From an uncultured Bacteroidia bacterium (GTDB lineage Bacteria > Bacteroidota > Bacteroidia > Bacteroidales > UBA932): DNA of 35,061 bases. Positions 17,013-25,719 of this stretch are shown here, in pieces. Within the stretch, counting starts at the first letter, position 1, and the number at the start of each line of letters is the position of its first letter. Both the position numbers and the translations under genes were made by a program. Under the pieces are notes generated by a model, which saw nothing but the letters and a program-made list of their open reading frames with translations, ran no database searches and had not been told where the DNA came from. The stretch covers positions 1 through 35,061 of the forward strand of contig CACYGW010000020.1 of assembly GCA_902774045.1 (NCBI GenBank), in the 5' to 3' direction.

Positions 17013-17987
17013 ATGAATTTCTCTGATTTAGGCCGAGTGGGCTCTATTGAAGCCCTTTACGAAGGTACCTCTTTTAAACCATTCGCACCCCTGGCAGATA
17101 AGGCCCCCAAGGACAGGATTCCCGTTACCTGCGGGAAGCTTCTTCTGGAAGGAACGGACTTTAATCTGGTTTATTTCCCGCTTAAGCATCTTGGCTACAA
17201 GGCCGTAACAATAGCCGCCGGGCAACTTTACGCCGCCCTGGCCCATCCGGAGAGCCTGGACGTTACGCTGGGCGTTTCTGCCAAACTGGATTTCCCCCAG
17301 ATTAAGGAGCTTTGGGACGGAATGGCAGCAGCGGCAAAGGAACACGGGTTCCAAAGGCTTGGCCTTGACCTTGTACCCTCGCAGAACGGGCTGGCTATTT
17401 CTATGGCCGCGGGGGGCTGGAAAGAGAAATTGCAGGCCGCAAGGCGCCTGGAACCCAAGAGCAAGGATCTTCTTTGCATCAGCGGGCCGCTGGGAGCCGC
17501 CTATCTTGGCCTTAGCCTTCTGGAAGAGGGTGCCCGCAAATATGACAAGGACCGCACTCAGCCAGACCTGGAGCGGTACAAGATGATTGTGGGGGCCTAT
17601 CTTAAGCCGGAGATTTCTTCTGCCGTGCTGGACCATCTTAAAGAGGGAGAAATTGTACCATCGGCCTCATATCTTGTAGACAGGGGGCTTGGGGATGCGC
17701 TTAAGCAGGTGGTGCGCGATACCGGCCTTGGCGCAAAGGTTTATGCAGACAAGATTCCCTTCGAGGGCAATACCTTCGAGCTTGGAAAGAAGCTGGACAT
17801 AGACCCAGTTTCCGCAGCCCTAAACGGCGGAGAGGACTTCCGCCTTCTCTTTGTGGTTCCTATACTTAAGATGGATGACTTCCGCCACAACCTTCCCACC
17901 TTTGACATAATAGGCCATCTGGCCCTGCCGGAGGTAGGTGCGGTTATGGTTCTGCCGGAGGGCGTGGAGCTCCCCGTAAAGGATTAG
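17013..17987 (+). CDS. Degenerate thiamine-phosphate kinase (ThiL)/AIR-synthase-fold protein, likely pseudoenzyme
   Basis: The 324-residue chain aligns along its whole length with Bacteroidota ThiL: LLLEGTDFNLVYFPLKHLGYKAV (44-66) corresponds to the ThiL segment LLLEG.HFDL.Y.PLKHLGYKA, GLAIS at 126-130, CISGPLGAAYLGL at 155-167 and NGGEDFRLLF at 271-280. Yet almost every metal/ATP ligand motif has gone: the GDDAAV region reads FAPLADKA near 24-31, TTD is TCGK at 39-42, the SD of NxSDxxAM is GQ at 70-71, GGDTT is LGLDL at 116-120, and DISDGL is DRGLGD at 223-228. The frame is intact over 975 bases, so it is kept as a folded protein and not decaying. It may be a regulatory or scaffold paralogue; the true ThiL would be elsewhere. 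It overlaps the convergent DUF4838 gene by four bases. Confidence 0.78.
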   Translation: MNFSDLGRVGSIEALYEGTSFKPFAPLADKAPKDRIPVTCGKLLLEGTDFNLVYFPLKHLGYKAVTIAAGQLYAALAHPESLDVTLGVSAKLDFPQIKELWDGMAAAAKEHGFQRLGLDLVPSQNGLAISMAAGGWKEKLQAARRLEPKSKDLLCISGPLGAAYLGLSLLEEGARKYDKDRTQPDLERYKMIVGAYLKPEISSAVLDHLKEGEIVPSASYLVDRGLGDALKQVVRDTGLGAKVYADKIPFEGNTFELGKKLDIDPVSAALNGGEDFRLLFVVPILKMDDFRHNLPTFDIIGHLALPEVGAVMVLPEGVELPVKD

Positions 17988-20185
17988 TTAACAATAATCT
18001 CGTCTATAAAGAACCAGCTGGGGTTTCCTACGCCGTAGTGCCAGGGCGGGCAGGTCTTGGTACCATCGACCTCTATCTTTATATACCTTACGCTCCGGGG
18101 GCCGGTCTTGGACAGCCCCTTGATGGGGATGAATTCTACCTTACCGGTGCGCTTTTCGGGAATGTCAATCTGGTCAAAGGGTTCCCAGTCGGCACCATCG
18201 CAGGAAACGCTGTAGGTTACTCCGCGGGGCAGGAGTATCCAGGCACCTATCTGGTGAAGGAAGTCGCAGGAAACAGAGCTTATCTCCGTGGGGCGGCCAA
18301 GGTCCAGGACAATGGACGCGTCTATACCTTCCCAGCCAACCCAGTTTTCTACATAGGTGGTTCCGCCGTAAACTCCGTCGGTAAGGGCCGTGCGGGATAG
18401 GTCCCTGTACTTGGGCGCCGGCTCTATTATAAAGGAGATGGCAGCCCCGCGGGCCTTATTTTCTATCTGGGGGGTTAAGTACCTGGCCCTGTAAAGGGCG
18501 GCGTATTCCACCGGGGTGTTGTGCCTTTCGTTAAGCGTCTCTACCCCGAACTGGTTGCAGCGGGACTCAAAAAGGTCAAGGTCGCGTGCGGCCTGGGCGC
18601 GGTCCATATCAGGATTGGTGCGGGCAATCTCAAGGGAAGAGTACTGCAGCGGCAGGCGGCTGCGGCGCACCCTCTGCAGGCGCACCTCGTCGGAAGCAAC
18701 ACGCCTTTCTGCATCGTCAAAATACTCGTTGTATCTTTTTAGCAGGGCGGGACGCAGTATATTACCCTTGTAAGAGACAGGAGAATCGTAGATGAAAAGG
18801 TCTACATCGGTGCCCACGGCAGCGCCCTCCATAGTGCGCAGGTACCTGTACAGAGGCTCGGCAGCAAGGCCATAATAACCTGTAAGAAAATGCCTTATCA
18901 AAGAGTCGCAATCCGCCCCGGCGTCCCACATAAGATTGGCGGCAAGGTAGCTGCGGAGCTCTGCCATATCGCCCCCGCGCTCAGAGGCTATCTGGCTAAA
19001 GTGCATCTTTACGTTATGGTCGCGGAAAATTTTCATATTGTAGCCCATCGTAGAGAAGTTGGGGAAGGGCGACAGATAATTGTCAAAATTAATCCCATAG
19101 TCCCAGACAAAGAGATTGTCGCAAATCTTTGACCAGCCCTCCAGCGCCTGCATAAAATACTGGCCGGACGGGTTTTCCGTAAGGGCCGTCTGGCGGCGGC
19201 AGTCTATGTCGCAAAGCATTATGGACACGTTGGGCAGGGGCTTTGTTACCTTTGGCGGATGCATAGAGTAGAGGTAGGCCAGGGTAGAAATGGTCTTGTC
19301 CGGGAAGCGGGCGGCCACCTTGTTGATGAACCTTAGTATGGGGCCGGACGGGCCGCCTTCCTCGTCTATCGCGGCCTGGCACTGCGGGCAGCGGCAGTAG
19401 GTATCGCTGCCGTCATTCTGGCTTATGCTTATGGTACTCTGAAGGGGATTGGCACGGAAGAGCGAATCCAGGCGCCCGCACACGATTTCCAGCACATCCG
19501 GGTTGCTAAGGCACCATTGGCTGGCACTTCCGGGGTGATGCTGCCCTCCGTAGAAGGCATAGTATTCGGGGTGATCCTTTCCGTACACGGCGGCCGGAAG
19601 CAACCTGTCGCAGGTGTGCACCCAAAGGTTATCTACAAACTCCTCGCGCGGCGCTTCCAGGCGGTACCACCATTTATATAAGGAATCCTTTGCCAGAAGG
19701 TAATTCTGGGTTTGCCTGTAGGTAAAGGTGGGCTCGCTGCGGTAGGGGCCGTTTTTAAGGAGAGGATGGCAAGGATAGAAAATCTCCTGAGCACCCTCAT
19801 AGTACTGGCCGTCTCCCCAATAATCAATGCCCAGAAAGTCTTTAAGGAACCCGCAAACTCCATAGACCAGGCCCTTGTCCTTTCCGGTTATGATAACCTT
19901 CTTTCCCTTCTGCTCTATCATATATCCGTCCGGAGCCAGCGGCGCACCCTTTGGCCCGGAGGCATTATTAAGGACAAGGTCTATCCCCTTTGTTATTTGC
20001 AGGTATGTCGATGGTTTCCCGGTTTCTTCCAGGACCTTATTCAGAATGCCAAGGGACACCTGACAGAAGTGATTATCCCTGTCGGACAGTTTTATTGGGT
20101 TGATGGGTACAGAGGCCGCTGCCACTGCGGCTCCTATGACTGATAGCAGTAATGCTATTAGGCTGACTCTTGTAAATGATTTCAT
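17984..20185 (-). CDS. Secreted DUF4838 protein with C-terminal F5/8-type (discoidin-like) domain
   Basis: The 733-residue product has a signal peptide (about residues 1-25). It resembles DUF4838 proteins of Bacteroidota: an N-terminal GH20-like accessory region (about 30-130, with DKGLVYGVCGFLKDFLGIDYW), a central putative barrel with YCRCPQCQAA (a CxxC pair), DNLFVWDYGINFDNYLSP and MHFSQIASERGGDMAELRSYL, and a beta-sandwich of about 602-733 (TDGVYGG to the C-terminus) like galactose-binding/F5-8 domains. The family is associated with glycan use and is thought to contain glycoside hydrolases; the exact substrate is unknown and no SusCD pair is nearby. It has a consensus promoter and a leader of about 150 nt. 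Transcription runs from the flotillin side, but a 362-base gap and its own promoter make it a separate unit. Confidence 0.85.
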   Translation of the reverse strand: MKSFTRVSLIALLLSVIGAAVAAASVPINPIKLSDRDNHFCQVSLGILNKVLEETGKPSTYLQITKGIDLVLNNASGPKGAPLAPDGYMIEQKGKKVIITGKDKGLVYGVCGFLKDFLGIDYWGDGQYYEGAQEIFYPCHPLLKNGPYRSEPTFTYRQTQNYLLAKDSLYKWWYRLEAPREEFVDNLWVHTCDRLLPAAVYGKDHPEYYAFYGGQHHPGSASQWCLSNPDVLEIVCGRLDSLFRANPLQSTISISQNDGSDTYCRCPQCQAAIDEEGGPSGPILRFINKVAARFPDKTISTLAYLYSMHPPKVTKPLPNVSIMLCDIDCRRQTALTENPSGQYFMQALEGWSKICDNLFVWDYGINFDNYLSPFPNFSTMGYNMKIFRDHNVKMHFSQIASERGGDMAELRSYLAANLMWDAGADCDSLIRHFLTGYYGLAAEPLYRYLRTMEGAAVGTDVDLFIYDSPVSYKGNILRPALLKRYNEYFDDAERRVASDEVRLQRVRRSRLPLQYSSLEIARTNPDMDRAQAARDLDLFESRCNQFGVETLNERHNTPVEYAALYRARYLTPQIENKARGAAISFIIEPAPKYRDLSRTALTDGVYGGTTYVENWVGWEGIDASIVLDLGRPTEISSVSCDFLHQIGAWILLPRGVTYSVSCDGADWEPFDQIDIPEKRTGKVEFIPIKGLSKTGPRSVRYIKIEVDGTKTCPPWHYGVGNPSWFFIDEIIVN

Positions 20186-20336
20186 AACCGGGCAGATTTT
20201 TTACAAGATACGATTAATTTGCCAAAAAGAAAACCTGCCCCTATAAAAAGGAAACCGGTGCAAAGCCCGCAAACCAATTTGACTGTGCACCGATTCTGAA
20301 TTTCCTGGCAATTCAGACGCCATACAATTATTACTT
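20186..20336 (-). promoter_or_regulatory. Possible structured 5' leader of the DUF4838 gene
   Basis: Between the predicted transcription start and the ATG are three inverted pairs: CTGAATT/AATTCAG (20296-20302 and 20310-20316), GGTGCA/TGCACC (20257-20262 and 20286-20291) and GGGCAG/CTGCCC (20190-20195 and 20235-20240). The last ends four bases before the start codon, and there is no clear Shine-Dalgarno sequence. I do not recognise a known riboswitch class. The arms are short, so part of this could be chance. Confidence 0.3.
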
Positions 20337-20342
20337 CTGGTG

Positions 20343-20374
20343 CAAAGGTACGCCCTTTTACCCGGGCCGCCAAA
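20343..20374 (-). promoter_or_regulatory. Consensus Bacteroidota promoter of the DUF4838 gene
   Basis: On the minus strand TTTG (20374-20371), 20 bases, then TACCTTTG (20350-20343) match both elements of the primary-sigma promoter described in Bacteroides, with correct spacing. Transcription should begin near 20336. Confidence 0.75.
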
Positions 20375-20403
20375 TTTTTGGGCCTTTTAAAACTCTCTCA
20401 CTG

Positions 20404-20547
20404 CTATTTTTAAGCGATTGATTATCAACGCTTTAAAAATAGACAAAACTCTCAAAATCTCTCACCTTATATAAAACATTGATAGCCAATATGTTATAAA
20501 TAACACATTGACTATCAACTATTTAATTGATAAATTGGGGTTCTAGA
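20404..20547. other. AT-rich intergenic region with long inverted repeat and TTGAtnATCAA-like elements
   Basis: No gene is seen here. The segment 20404-20442 is a near-perfect inverted repeat (CTATTTTTAAGCG against CGCTTTAAAAATAG, one unpaired base) centred on TTGATTATCAA at 20418-20428. Related elements occur at 20479-20489 (TTGATAGCCAA), 20508-20518 (TTGACTATCAA) and 20527-20537 (TTGATAAATTG, half-site). The region lies after the flotillin stop and upstream of the DUF4838 -33 element, so it may combine a transcript-end hairpin with operator sites. A T-run does not clearly follow the hairpin on either strand. Confidence 0.4.
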
Positions 20548-22005
20548 CTATTTTTTCTTTTCCGGTTTAGGGTCTTTAACATTTGACTTTTGTTCCTCCG
20601 GAGCCTCGCTCTTCTGAGCGCCCTTAAGGTAGCCGGGGAGTTCCAGACCTGCCATCTTAAAGAGCTCGTCAAGCGGAGGTACGGCCTTCATCATACCGGA
20701 AATAAAGTTGGAAGTGGCTGTCTTTCCGTCTGCGGAATTGCCGCCGTCCCAAACAGTAACCTTGTCTATGTTGATGCCCTTGACAGCCTCTACCTGAGTC
20801 TTTACCAGCTCCGGCAGCTTGTCGGCTATGAGCATAAGCACGGCCTTCTGAGGGTCGCCGGCAGCGGCGGATACCATCTGATTGAAGCCCTGTGCCTGCT
20901 TGGACAGGATTTCCAGAGTACCGCGGGCCTGGGCGTCCATTTTGGCATAGATAGCATCGGCCTCTCCCTTTGCCTTGCGGCGGATTTTCTCGGCCTCGGC
21001 CTCTGCCTCTATGATGGCCCTCTCCTTCTCTATCTGGGCGGGAACCACAACGTTGGCCTGCTGGGTTGCTTTCTCGCGCTCGGCACGGGCAACCTCGGCG
21101 TCACGCTCGCTCTTGTAAGCCTCTTCCAGAGCCTTGGCAGCCTGAACCTTCTCTGCTGCCACGGCAATGCGGGCGGCCTCGGCCTCCTTCTCGCGGCGGG
21201 CAGCGTCGGAGTTTGCAATTGCAATCTTGGAAGCATTCTCTCCCTCAACGGCAGATGCGTTGGCAGCGGCGGTATTAATTCTGGTATCCCTTACGGTCTC
21301 TGCAATACGGATATCCTTGTCCCTGTCGGCCTCGGCCTTACCAATCTCTCCGTAACGGTTCTGCTCTGCAACGCTCTTCTTGGCATCGTTGATAGCCTTT
21401 GCCGCTGCCTCCTTACCAAGAGCCTCAAGGTAGCCGGACTCGTCGCGAATGTCGGTTACGTTTACGTTAATGAGCTTAAGACCTATCTTGCGAAGCTCGG
21501 CCTCTACGTTTGTACTTACGTTGGCCAGGAACTTGTCGCGGTCAGAGTTGATTTCCTCTATATCCATTGTGGCAATCACAAGACGGAGCTGTCCAAAGAG
21601 AATATCGGTGGCAATGTTCTGGATGCTGTCTACAGACAGGCCAAGAAGCCTTTCGGCAGCGTTGGTCATATTGTCCGGCTCTGTAGAAATACCCACGGTA
21701 AAGCGGCAGGGCACGTCTACGCGGATGTTCTGCTTGGACAGTGCGTTTGTAAGGTTGCACTCTATGCTGATGGGCTTAAGGTCCAGGAAAGCATAGTCCT
21801 GGAACACAGGCCAGATAAATGCGGCGCCTCCGTGCACGCACTTGGCAGAAGAGATTGAGCCCGACTTGTTGCGGCCGGTTTTTCCATAGATTACCAGAAT
21901 TTTGTCCGACGGACATTTGCGGTAACGCTTAAGTATTGCCGTAAGGGTTACGAATATTACGGCAACTGCTATAAGCACCAGATAGATAGTATTAGGTGAT
22001 TCCAT
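20548..22005 (-). CDS. Flotillin family protein (SPFH domain)
   Basis: The 485-residue protein has one N-terminal membrane segment (about 6-25), an SPFH/band-7 domain (about 28-200, including VHGGAAFIWPVFQDYAFLDLKP), then a long Ala/Glu/Lys-rich coiled coil (about 215-365) with the EAEAEAEKIRRKAKGEADA-like repeats typical of flotillins, and a C-terminal region ending in a lysine-rich tail. Flotillins form oligomeric membrane microdomain scaffolds at the inner membrane and affect fluidity and signalling. It is the last gene of an operon, 17 bases after the NfeD-like gene, matching the B. subtilis yuaF-yuaG (floT) pairing. The long open frame on the opposite strand is a product of its codon bias. 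Confidence 0.93.
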   Translation of the reverse strand: MESPNTIYLVLIAVAVIFVTLTAILKRYRKCPSDKILVIYGKTGRNKSGSISSAKCVHGGAAFIWPVFQDYAFLDLKPISIECNLTNALSKQNIRVDVPCRFTVGISTEPDNMTNAAERLLGLSVDSIQNIATDILFGQLRLVIATMDIEEINSDRDKFLANVSTNVEAELRKIGLKLINVNVTDIRDESGYLEALGKEAAAKAINDAKKSVAEQNRYGEIGKAEADRDKDIRIAETVRDTRINTAAANASAVEGENASKIAIANSDAARREKEAEAARIAVAAEKVQAAKALEEAYKSERDAEVARAEREKATQQANVVVPAQIEKERAIIEAEAEAEKIRRKAKGEADAIYAKMDAQARGTLEILSKQAQGFNQMVSAAAGDPQKAVLMLIADKLPELVKTQVEAVKGINIDKVTVWDGGNSADGKTATSNFISGMMKAVPPLDELFKMAGLELPGYLKGAQKSEAPEEQKSNVKDPKPEKKK

Positions 22006-22022
22006 ATCTTATTGGGTTTTAA

Positions 22023-22577
22023 CTATTTTACCAGTAACAAAGAATTATTCACGGCTTCTACAACGGTGATTGCCGTACCAGTGGGGATTTTGTCACCATC
22101 GGTCACGGCGGCGTACTCGCGTACAGAGTTGTTGATGGTTATCTGTACCTTCCCTTCCCCGCTGCGGGCCTCGGGTATGGTAAGATAGACCGTCCCCTTG
22201 CAGCCGGGGGCATCTTTTTGTATGTTGATGGTGCCGGTCTGCTGCAGGCTGGACACCCATTTGAACAGGTACATCACTGCCACTACCAGCACTACGCCCA
22301 CCAATACGGAAACTATCGACAATATCGTGGTGGAGGCGATACTTTCCCTCAGAAGTATAAAGGACCAGCCGAAACCCAGCACAAAGTTCACAAGGTTCCT
22401 GAAGGTCAGAAGGCCCATACCGGTGCCGCCGGCCATGGAATCCGGCACGTCAGAATCGGCCCCGTCAAAATTAATGTCGGAGTCCATATCGGACCCGCCG
22501 ATTCCTATAAAGGTTAGGATACTCTGTATCAGAAAGATACCCGACGCGGACAGCGTTATAATCCAAATAACATTCAT
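22023..22577 (-). CDS. NfeD/YuaF-like membrane protein with OB-fold domain
   Basis: A 184-residue protein with membrane segments at about 5-25, 58-77 and 84-106, an acidic Asp/Gly-rich loop (29-46, DMDSDINFDGADSD) between the first two, and a C-terminal beta-rich domain (about 113-184) of the NfeD OB-fold type. NfeD1b/YuaF proteins are the regular partners of flotillins, and the next gene here is a flotillin, which supports the call more than sequence alone. The acidic loop could bind cations; that is inference. It starts six bases after the stop of the upstream secreted-protein gene, in the same operon. Confidence 0.82.
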   Translation of the reverse strand: MNVIWIITLSASGIFLIQSILTFIGIGGSDMDSDINFDGADSDVPDSMAGGTGMGLLTFRNLVNFVLGFGWSFILLRESIASTTILSIVSVLVGVVLVVAVMYLFKWVSSLQQTGTINIQKDAPGCKGTVYLTIPEARSGEGKVQITINNSVREYAAVTDGDKIPTGTAITVVEAVNNSLLLVK

Positions 22578-22583
22578 GGTTCT

Positions 22584-23111
22584 TTAGTATAAGGATACTG
22601 AATTAGATGTGTCAACAAAATAAATCTCTACCACTGCCTCCTTGGAGATGGAGAGTATAATCTCGCCGCCGTCGGCCTTGAAGTGGCTGGCAAAAGTGCA
22701 GTTGCCATACTGGAGGGCCTGGATGGGATCTGCCTCGGCAAGCGGAGAGTCAAATTCTTCCTTGAAGAGGATGGGCGGGCCGTACCTGGCCTCCAGCTGC
22801 ATACGCATAGATTCGTAGCAATTGTGAACGTCGTCCCATCTCTTTTTGTTCTGGTAGGTGACAAGGACCAGGTAAACCATATTGCCGTCGGGGGTGGAGG
22901 CTACGGTAACGGTGGCCTGGCGGCCAAGCACCTTGCCGTAGAGGATGGCAGTACCTTTCTCTTGTTTGAAGCCTTTTTCGCTTAGCCTCCGGACAAACGA
23001 GGATACGGTACCGTCTACCTGGAGTCCTTCAAACTCCAGATGTTTTATTTCCTGGGCCCCTGCTGTCGCAGCCCAAAGTGTAAGTCCTATCAGAAGTAAA
23101 AGTTTTCGCAT
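22584..23111 (-). CDS. Secreted protein of unknown function in the flotillin operon
   Basis: The 175-residue product has a signal peptide (MRKLLLLIGLTLWAATAGAQ) and a mature domain of mixed beta strands and helices, with features such as GTVSSFVRRLSEKGF and a C-terminal beta strand VVEIYFVD. I do not recognise a named family; similar short periplasmic proteins are common in Bacteroidales. It is tightly packed, five bases after the transglutaminase-like gene and six before the NfeD-like gene, so it is expected to act in the same envelope process. No catalytic motif is evident. Confidence 0.72.
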   Translation of the reverse strand: MRKLLLLIGLTLWAATAGAQEIKHLEFEGLQVDGTVSSFVRRLSEKGFKQEKGTAILYGKVLGRQATVTVASTPDGNMVYLVLVTYQNKKRWDDVHNCYESMRMQLEARYGPPILFKEEFDSPLAEADPIQALQYGNCTFASHFKADGGEIILSISKEAVVEIYFVDTSNSVSLY

Positions 23112-23116
23112 TCTGT

Positions 23117-25699
23117 CTATTTGCTTATTTTCTTAAGTACGCCTACAAGCTGCTCGCCAAGGCCAATGGTGTAGCCCTGCGACAGGAAGTAAGCTTTGTT
23201 GAAGGTATCGGCCACAACGAATACGGGCTTTTGGTCCGTGCTGGCCTTTAGTTCCCTGGCCAGCTCTGCGGCTACCGAGCCTTCCGTATCTACTGCAAGT
23301 ATTATATTGGCAGGAAGTGTGCCATAGCGGCCTTCTGCGTTCTCTGCATTGAACCTGTCAAGCTGAGCCTGGTCTGTGCAGACCAGCACAACGGGGCGGC
23401 CCCACTGCTCTATTGACTCGCGGGCGCGGCCAAGGTCTGCAAGGGCGTGGTTCGTGGGCTCTTTTCCTATCTCCAGAAGGCCAAGGGCGTAGAAGCCGCG
23501 GCCGGTGCGGGAGAGGACGGATACAAGGGCACCATCGACACTAAGCTTAATCTCTGCATCGAACCCGCCTATGATTGAAACGCCGTCGGCGGATTCGCGG
23601 AGTACAAGTTCTACATCGGTGGCGCGGCCCTTGGTGATGGTGAAGAATTTCATTGTCACGGGAACGGAGCCGTCCGATACGCGATTGCCGCTTACCAGCA
23701 CGTAGGTGCCCTCGTCAAGGGCTACGCCGCTGCGGAAGGCGTTCTTCCAGGTTGCTCCGCCGCCCATATCTACCTGGCCTTCGTCAAAGGTAAGAAGGGT
23801 GGTGCGGCCGTCCTTGCCTATGCGGCTTATGGAGAAGTGGCCGTAGTAAGAGGGGTTCTCTACAAAGGCTGCGGGTTTGTAACTAAGCCTTAGCAGGCCC
23901 TGAGGCGCAGAGGTCTGAACCTGCGCGTTAAAATCTACATCCACCCAGTCTTTTGCCTTTGCGGGCTTGTACTGAATCTTGTGGGTTACGGGGTCTATGC
24001 GGGCCTCGGTTCCAAGGGTGCGGGCAAGGCTCACGAAGAATACTGCGCGGGACAGGGCGTCTGCTTGGCGGGAGAGATAAACTCCGCGGGGAGACATAGG
24101 TATTCTCCAGGCTGTAGGGTCGTCCAGCAACTTAATGTTGTCTCTTGTCCAGGCAATGAGGGCCTGGGGGTCTTTAAGCTGCTCTTTCTCTTCTGATGTG
24201 AGTGTCTGCAGGAACCAGCCCTTGTAAGGGGTTAGGAATTCGTTGGCTACGCGGGGTGCCAACACAGATTCCGTGGCGTTGTAGTGGTCTTCCAGAATGT
24301 CCGGGGTTACGTCGTGGAGGTCTTTCCAGCTAAGGCCCTTAAGCAGTTCTTCTGCACGGGAGCCGGGGTGGTCCTCAAGGAATTTCTTTATAACCTGATG
24401 GTTTCCTCTTGCCATTACCACAAAGCGGTTAGAGCCCTTGGGGGCGAAGGTGGCCTCGTAGGCGTGGCGCAGAGAGTCTTCCTGGGCAAAGCGGCGCTCG
24501 TTTTCTGCCTTCTGCTCCGGAGTTACTTCCGGCAGGTTGTCGTGGCCCGCGGGAGGAACTATGTCTATATCCTCCGAGTCTTTTGCAGGCCTGTCGGATA
24601 TGACGATGGTTACATCTTCTTCTGCCCCGAATCTTACTTTTGCGTAACCGTATTTACCGTCTTTGGAGGCCCAGGCAAGCATATCGCCAAGACCGGCAGT
24701 GAGGAAGGTGCGCCCCTGGGCGTCTGTGTATTTCTTAACTGCAGGATAGAATTCTGCGTAGTTGTAGATGCAGAAATCTACGCAGGCTCCTTCTACGGGA
24801 TTACCGTCCGTATCTACCACCTTAAGGTCTGCGCGGCCTGTTTTGGCGTAGTTGTCTATAAGGTTGATTTCCGTGAAATTGGGGCCTTCCAGCACTACTT
24901 CTTCCGGGCCCTCGTAATGGCCGAAGGTCTTGGTGTGCATAAGCATTCCGCGCGATGCGGGGAGGTTGAACCAGCCCAGGTTAAGCACTGCCTCGGGCTC
25001 GCAGGCGCCAAGGAAGTACCACTGCCCGTCTGCCCAGGCCTCTACCCAGGCGTGGTTGTCGTCGGTGTGGGCCCAGCGGGGAGTATAAACCTGCCTTGCG
25101 GGGATGCCCACGGCCCTTAGGGCGGCAACCGTGAAGGTGGATTCTTCTCCGCAGCGGCCAAGGGCGTTTTTAACTGTATTCAGAGGAGAAGAAGTTCTTG
25201 CGTCCGAGGGCTGATAGCTAACCTTCTCGTGGCACCAGTGGTTTACTTCAAGTATGGCTTCCTTCATTCCCAGGCCCTCTACGCGGGGTTTCAGTTCTTT
25301 GTAGAAAACCACTCTGGCAGAGTCAAGATTCTCGTTGTTTATGCGCAGCGGGAGCACGAAGTGCCTGTAGATGAGGTCCGGGATTTTCTTTCCCCAGGCC
25401 ATTTCTGCCTTTGTGGTCTCTGTAGCACGTATGTTCTGCACGTAGTAGCAGGTGGGATAATCGGTAATATCGGCCAGCGGCATATAGGCGTAAAGGAACT
25501 CCAGCGCCTCCGTTTCTCTTTCTGACAAGCCTTCTCCGGGGGTGTAGAATTGCTTTAGAATGCCTCCGTCGGCATCCATCCTTTCCGTAAAAGTGGCGTG
25601 CACCTTGTTCCTGAGTTCCGTTTCCTTGATAAAGTGATTGTTGGACGTGCATCCAAACAATACCGTGGCAGCTATTGCCAAAAGAATAATTCTTCTCAT
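23117..25699 (-). CDS. Transglutaminase-like lipoprotein, first gene of flotillin operon
   Basis: The 860-residue protein has a lipoprotein signal with lipobox LFGC (Cys17). A transglutaminase-like core lies at about 145-250: GRCGEEST with nucleophile C183, TDDNHAWVEAW with H216, and LGACEPE near 230-236 where the third catalytic residue is expected (E234 would replace the usual Asp). Beta-sandwich regions follow, including a CarboxypepD_reg-like/Ig-like stretch around 285-340, helical regions and a C-terminal domain (about 750-860) resembling a thioredoxin-like or Rossmann fold (PVVLVCTDQAQLDRFNAE). Bacterial members often act as cysteine proteases or on envelope substrates; the real activity is unknown. 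It leads a four-gene operon with a TATATTTG -7 box at 25720-25727. Confidence 0.85.
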   Translation of the reverse strand: MRRIILLAIAATVLFGCTSNNHFIKETELRNKVHATFTERMDADGGILKQFYTPGEGLSERETEALEFLYAYMPLADITDYPTCYYVQNIRATETTKAEMAWGKKIPDLIYRHFVLPLRINNENLDSARVVFYKELKPRVEGLGMKEAILEVNHWCHEKVSYQPSDARTSSPLNTVKNALGRCGEESTFTVAALRAVGIPARQVYTPRWAHTDDNHAWVEAWADGQWYFLGACEPEAVLNLGWFNLPASRGMLMHTKTFGHYEGPEEVVLEGPNFTEINLIDNYAKTGRADLKVVDTDGNPVEGACVDFCIYNYAEFYPAVKKYTDAQGRTFLTAGLGDMLAWASKDGKYGYAKVRFGAEEDVTIVISDRPAKDSEDIDIVPPAGHDNLPEVTPEQKAENERRFAQEDSLRHAYEATFAPKGSNRFVVMARGNHQVIKKFLEDHPGSRAEELLKGLSWKDLHDVTPDILEDHYNATESVLAPRVANEFLTPYKGWFLQTLTSEEKEQLKDPQALIAWTRDNIKLLDDPTAWRIPMSPRGVYLSRQADALSRAVFFVSLARTLGTEARIDPVTHKIQYKPAKAKDWVDVDFNAQVQTSAPQGLLRLSYKPAAFVENPSYYGHFSISRIGKDGRTTLLTFDEGQVDMGGGATWKNAFRSGVALDEGTYVLVSGNRVSDGSVPVTMKFFTITKGRATDVELVLRESADGVSIIGGFDAEIKLSVDGALVSVLSRTGRGFYALGLLEIGKEPTNHALADLGRARESIEQWGRPVVLVCTDQAQLDRFNAENAEGRYGTLPANIILAVDTEGSVAAELARELKASTDQKPVFVVADTFNKAYFLSQGYTIGLGEQLVGVLKKISK

Positions 25700-25719
25700 G
25701 ATTTTTAGTCTAAGTCCTC

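Noticed and set aside
20182..20373. 63-codon minus-strand frame overlapping the DUF4838 start by ATGA
   Set aside because: Its TTG start and first codons lie within the consensus promoter, so the transcript would not contain its start; overlap taken as chance.
20590..21858. Open frame of 422 codons on the plus strand opposite the flotillin gene
   Set aside because: It mirrors the Ala/Glu/Lys-rich coiled coil of flotillin; no start signal, no recognisable domain, and the flotillin call is secure.
24284..25120. Open frame of 278 codons opposite the transglutaminase-like gene
   Set aside because: Composition is an antisense product of the GC-biased coding strand, with no family features.
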